64,000 nucleotides of DNA from Prorocentrum cordatum. Lineage: Eukaryota; Sar; Dinophyceae; Prorocentrales; Prorocentraceae. Below the pieces are notes generated by a model. It was not told where the DNA came from and made no database searches. It saw only the letters and a list, made by a program, of their open reading frames with translations. Below are positions 62,273-64,000 of this stretch, one piece after another (the stretch's first letter is position 1; every line of letters begins with the position of its first letter). Both the position numbers and the translations under genes were made by a program. The DNA is taken from contig CAUYUJ010001722.1 in assembly GCA_963575745.1 (NCBI GenBank), forward strand, positions 1 through 64,000, read 5' to 3'.

Positions 62273-62608
62273 TCAAGTCGGGCGTTTCCGTCTACAGGAG
62301 GGAGATTCAGAAGCTGTAAAACAATAGTCCCGGGACGATTGTTCGATTTCTGTTTTGATTTTTGTTGGATATGTTGTGACAAGTTTAGTCTTTCTTGCGA
62401 AATCCGCCTGTAGGAGGACATTCAGGAGGGACAAAAAGCACACCGGCACAATTCATCGTCGACCCCCAGGAAACCATGGGAAAATATGGGAAGTGGGGGG
62501 ACGACGAACACCTGGAACATGTGGGAAGAGATGGGGAATCCTGTCATCTGTGTGTGTGTGTGTGTTTATCTGTGTGTCCCAGGGCCCCTTCAGACATGCC
62601 CGACCTAG
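62273..62608. mobile_element. TIR element, family D, copy 2, containing family B copy 3; 8-bp TSD
   Basis: AGCTACCT lies directly on both sides (62265-62272 and 62609-62616). Left arm TCAAGTCGGGCGTTTCCGTC then TACAGG; right arm GCCCGACCTAG. Without the nested element and its duplicated 5-mer it is about 160 bp, like copy 1. Confidence 0.85.
62422..62592. mobile_element. (AC)n/(GT)n-armed TIR element, family B, copy 3, with 5-bp TSD
   Basis: 171 bp, TCAGGAGGGACAAAAAGCAC..GTGTCCCAGGGCCCCTTCA. GACAT directly on both sides (62417-62421, 62593-62597). The related family D copy at 28615-28771 has a single GACAT at this point and no insert. Confidence 0.9.
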
Positions 62609-62751
62609 AGCTACCTCCTGGAGGAGCGGCCCAGGCCGCCCGGGCCGGCCGGCCTCCCCGTGGGCGGCCCGCGCCGACTCCTTGCTGCTCCGCGCTGTGG
62701 GCTTCGCGCCAAGGCCACTTCTTTAAAACGACGCGAAGATCGGGACAAAAT

Positions 62752-62884
62752 CGGATCGGGATAACTCGAAATCTCGGAGAATCGGCGGGTTTGGAGGATG
62801 TATTGGGCGCCGCGGCCGCTCCAGAGCGTTCCGGAACGCACTGAGAGCGCTCCGGAACGCTCTGGAGCGATTTATCCCGATCCT
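62752..62884. mobile_element. Fold-back element with a perfect 19-bp inner stem
   Basis: Outer GGATCGGGATAA pairs with TTATCCCGATCC; inner CGCTCCAGAGCGTTCCGGA (62817-62835) pairs exactly with its complement at 62851-62869. Confidence 0.8.
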
Positions 62885-62929
62885 AGCCCTGTTTTATTCT
62901 TGGGCGCGGGCCCGCTCGGCGCCAAGCAG

Positions 62930-63745
62930 GGCTGTACTTCGACGTCAGCCAAGGGGAAGTCCACCGGAATCGAGCCCACGAGTACGTCCAGCTTCGGAGG
63001 TGGGCGAGGGTTTCCGACCCCGCGTCGATTCAGGAATCGGCCGTTGTCGGTTCGCGAGAGGGCGTCGCGGCCGTCATTCTTTCGGGTCCAGGTCCGTTTC
63101 GGTCCCAGGCCGTTTTCACTGAGGCGAGGTTTACTAAAGGGAGGTCTGTCCACCGACTTGTGATGTTACAGCTTACTTTAGCCTCGATCACCAGAAAGAG
63201 TGTCGAGCGCCAGAAAAGTTACCCCAACAACGCGAGGGTTTTCACGTGTCTGGCCCTGGGAGACGCTCGTCCGACACTGCTTCGGCACTCTTTCGACACG
63301 TTTCCGGGTGCTCGAAATTATTTCTGGGACGTGGTCCTCAAGTACGATGGGAGCAACATGCATTTCGACGTCATCCAAGGGGAAGCCCGATGGAATCGCG
63401 CCCACGAGCACGTCCAGCCACGGATGCGAACACGAGCCCGCTGACCGCCAGGGCCGCGGGCGCCCGCCGGCCCTGGCCCCCCTGCGCCCGCACACCTCGC
63501 CGACGGCCCCCGACGTGGACCCCGAGGCACGCTCTGAGACCAATCGCGGCCCCGACGACGCAGCGACTGTCGGGGGTGGGCAGAACCCCCACTCTGACAC
63601 GTCGATTAGTGAGTTGTCCGTTTTCGGTTCTCGAGAGGCCGCCGCGGCCGTCATTTTCCAGGCTTGCGCCCGCCAGGATTGGGCCCAAGGTCGTGTTCAC
63701 TTCAACCACGTTCTGCTAAAAGGGGGTTCTGCCCATCCCCGAGGC
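62930..63745. repeat. Direct duplication (units about 62935-63150 and 63358-63740)
   Basis: Both units start TTCGACGTCA.CCAAGGGGAA with AATCG.GCCCACGAG.ACGTCCAGC and end GCGGCCGTCATT..TTCAC.. with GTTTACTAAAGGG / GTTCTGCTAAAAGGGGG. The second holds about 150 bp of extra GC-rich sequence (63425-63575). A + strand frame 63160-63444 crosses the junction (KYDGSNMHFDVIQGEARW) but no family was recognised. Confidence 0.65.
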
Positions 63746-64000
63746 TGAGCCCGCCAGGCTTCCCGACGCCGACCCTTGCGGTCCTGGCTCTCGAGTGCGT
63801 GCGGCGGTGGACCCCCCCCGCTGGGCGCGGTCCTCCTGGGTGTCCTCGCACTCGTGGCCTGCCGGCGCGTGCCCTTCGCCTGCTGCCGCCGCGCTCGCCC
63901 CGCCCCTCGCCCCGCCGCCCCCCTGGGCTCGCCGAGGCGCCCGCGGCGCCTGCCGCCTCGGCGCGCACCTGGCCCGCGCTTTCCACTCTGCCTCGCTCTG
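63746..64000. other. Unassigned GC-rich end of the window
   Basis: Very GC-rich, C-run containing; frames on both strands are open but not recognisable. Confidence 0.3.

Overview
The window looks like nuclear DNA of a dinoflagellate. The best single clue is an exact copy of the 22-nt dinoflagellate spliced-leader sequence (DinoSL) embedded in the DNA at 2572-2593. A GC-rich base composition, very heavy micro/minisatellite content, degenerate dinoflagellate-type retroelements and introns with non-GT donors agree with this. The species cannot be fixed from the sequence alone. No rRNA, tRNA or bacterial-type operon was seen, and most long open frames here are artefacts of in-frame tandem repeats.

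Layout. 0-2.5 kb: an unidentified ORF tail and a G/C-homopolymer tandem array. 2.57-8.58 kb: a decayed LINE-type (non-LTR) retrotransposon beginning just after the DinoSL relic; its ORF1 is split by a (CACAG)n tract and a 15-copy 90-bp minisatellite. 8.6-12.3 kb: three diverged copies of an approximately 0.8-kb repeat separated by (TTG)n tracts. 12.3-22.3 kb: satellite-like DNA (GGGTTA-containing minisatellite, short CCAAGAGGC-type repeats, (GGA)n composite repeats, (GAC)n, perfect palindromes).

23.7-41.6 kb: the one recognisable host gene, a Mei2-like RNA-binding protein (C-terminal RRM) on the + strand, reconstructed from five exons (27359-27447, 29823-29861, 39602-39676, 39859-39933, 41372-41575) plus a possible upstream exon at 23676-23777. 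The RRM junctions fit phase 0 and use GA, GG, GA and GT donors with AG acceptors. The introns and upstream region are packed with short terminal-inverted-repeat (fold-back) elements of at least nine families; several have direct-repeat target-site duplications of 5 or 8 bp, one has an empty-site paralogue, and one makes up almost the whole of intron 3, so it behaves as an introner. Intron 2 (9.7 kb) also carries a decayed multi-domain mobile element (about 30.25-37.78 kb) with Cys-protease-like, P-loop helicase-like, zinc-finger and DDE-transposase-like segments, followed by an AT-rich island.

41.6-54.2 kb: fold-back (GGA)n, opposed 18-bp arrays, a dispersed 90-bp repeat family, and a decayed Ty1/copia-like element (protease about 46.3 kb; integrase, RT and RNase H 50.3-53.3 kb) apparently split by a minus-strand LINE 3' fragment (47.57-48.92 kb) flanked by two long (GA)n tracts. 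54-64 kb: dispersed repeat modules, a (CGT)n tract of about 760 bp, more fold-back elements (including second copies of three families seen at 23-29 kb) and unidentified ORFs.
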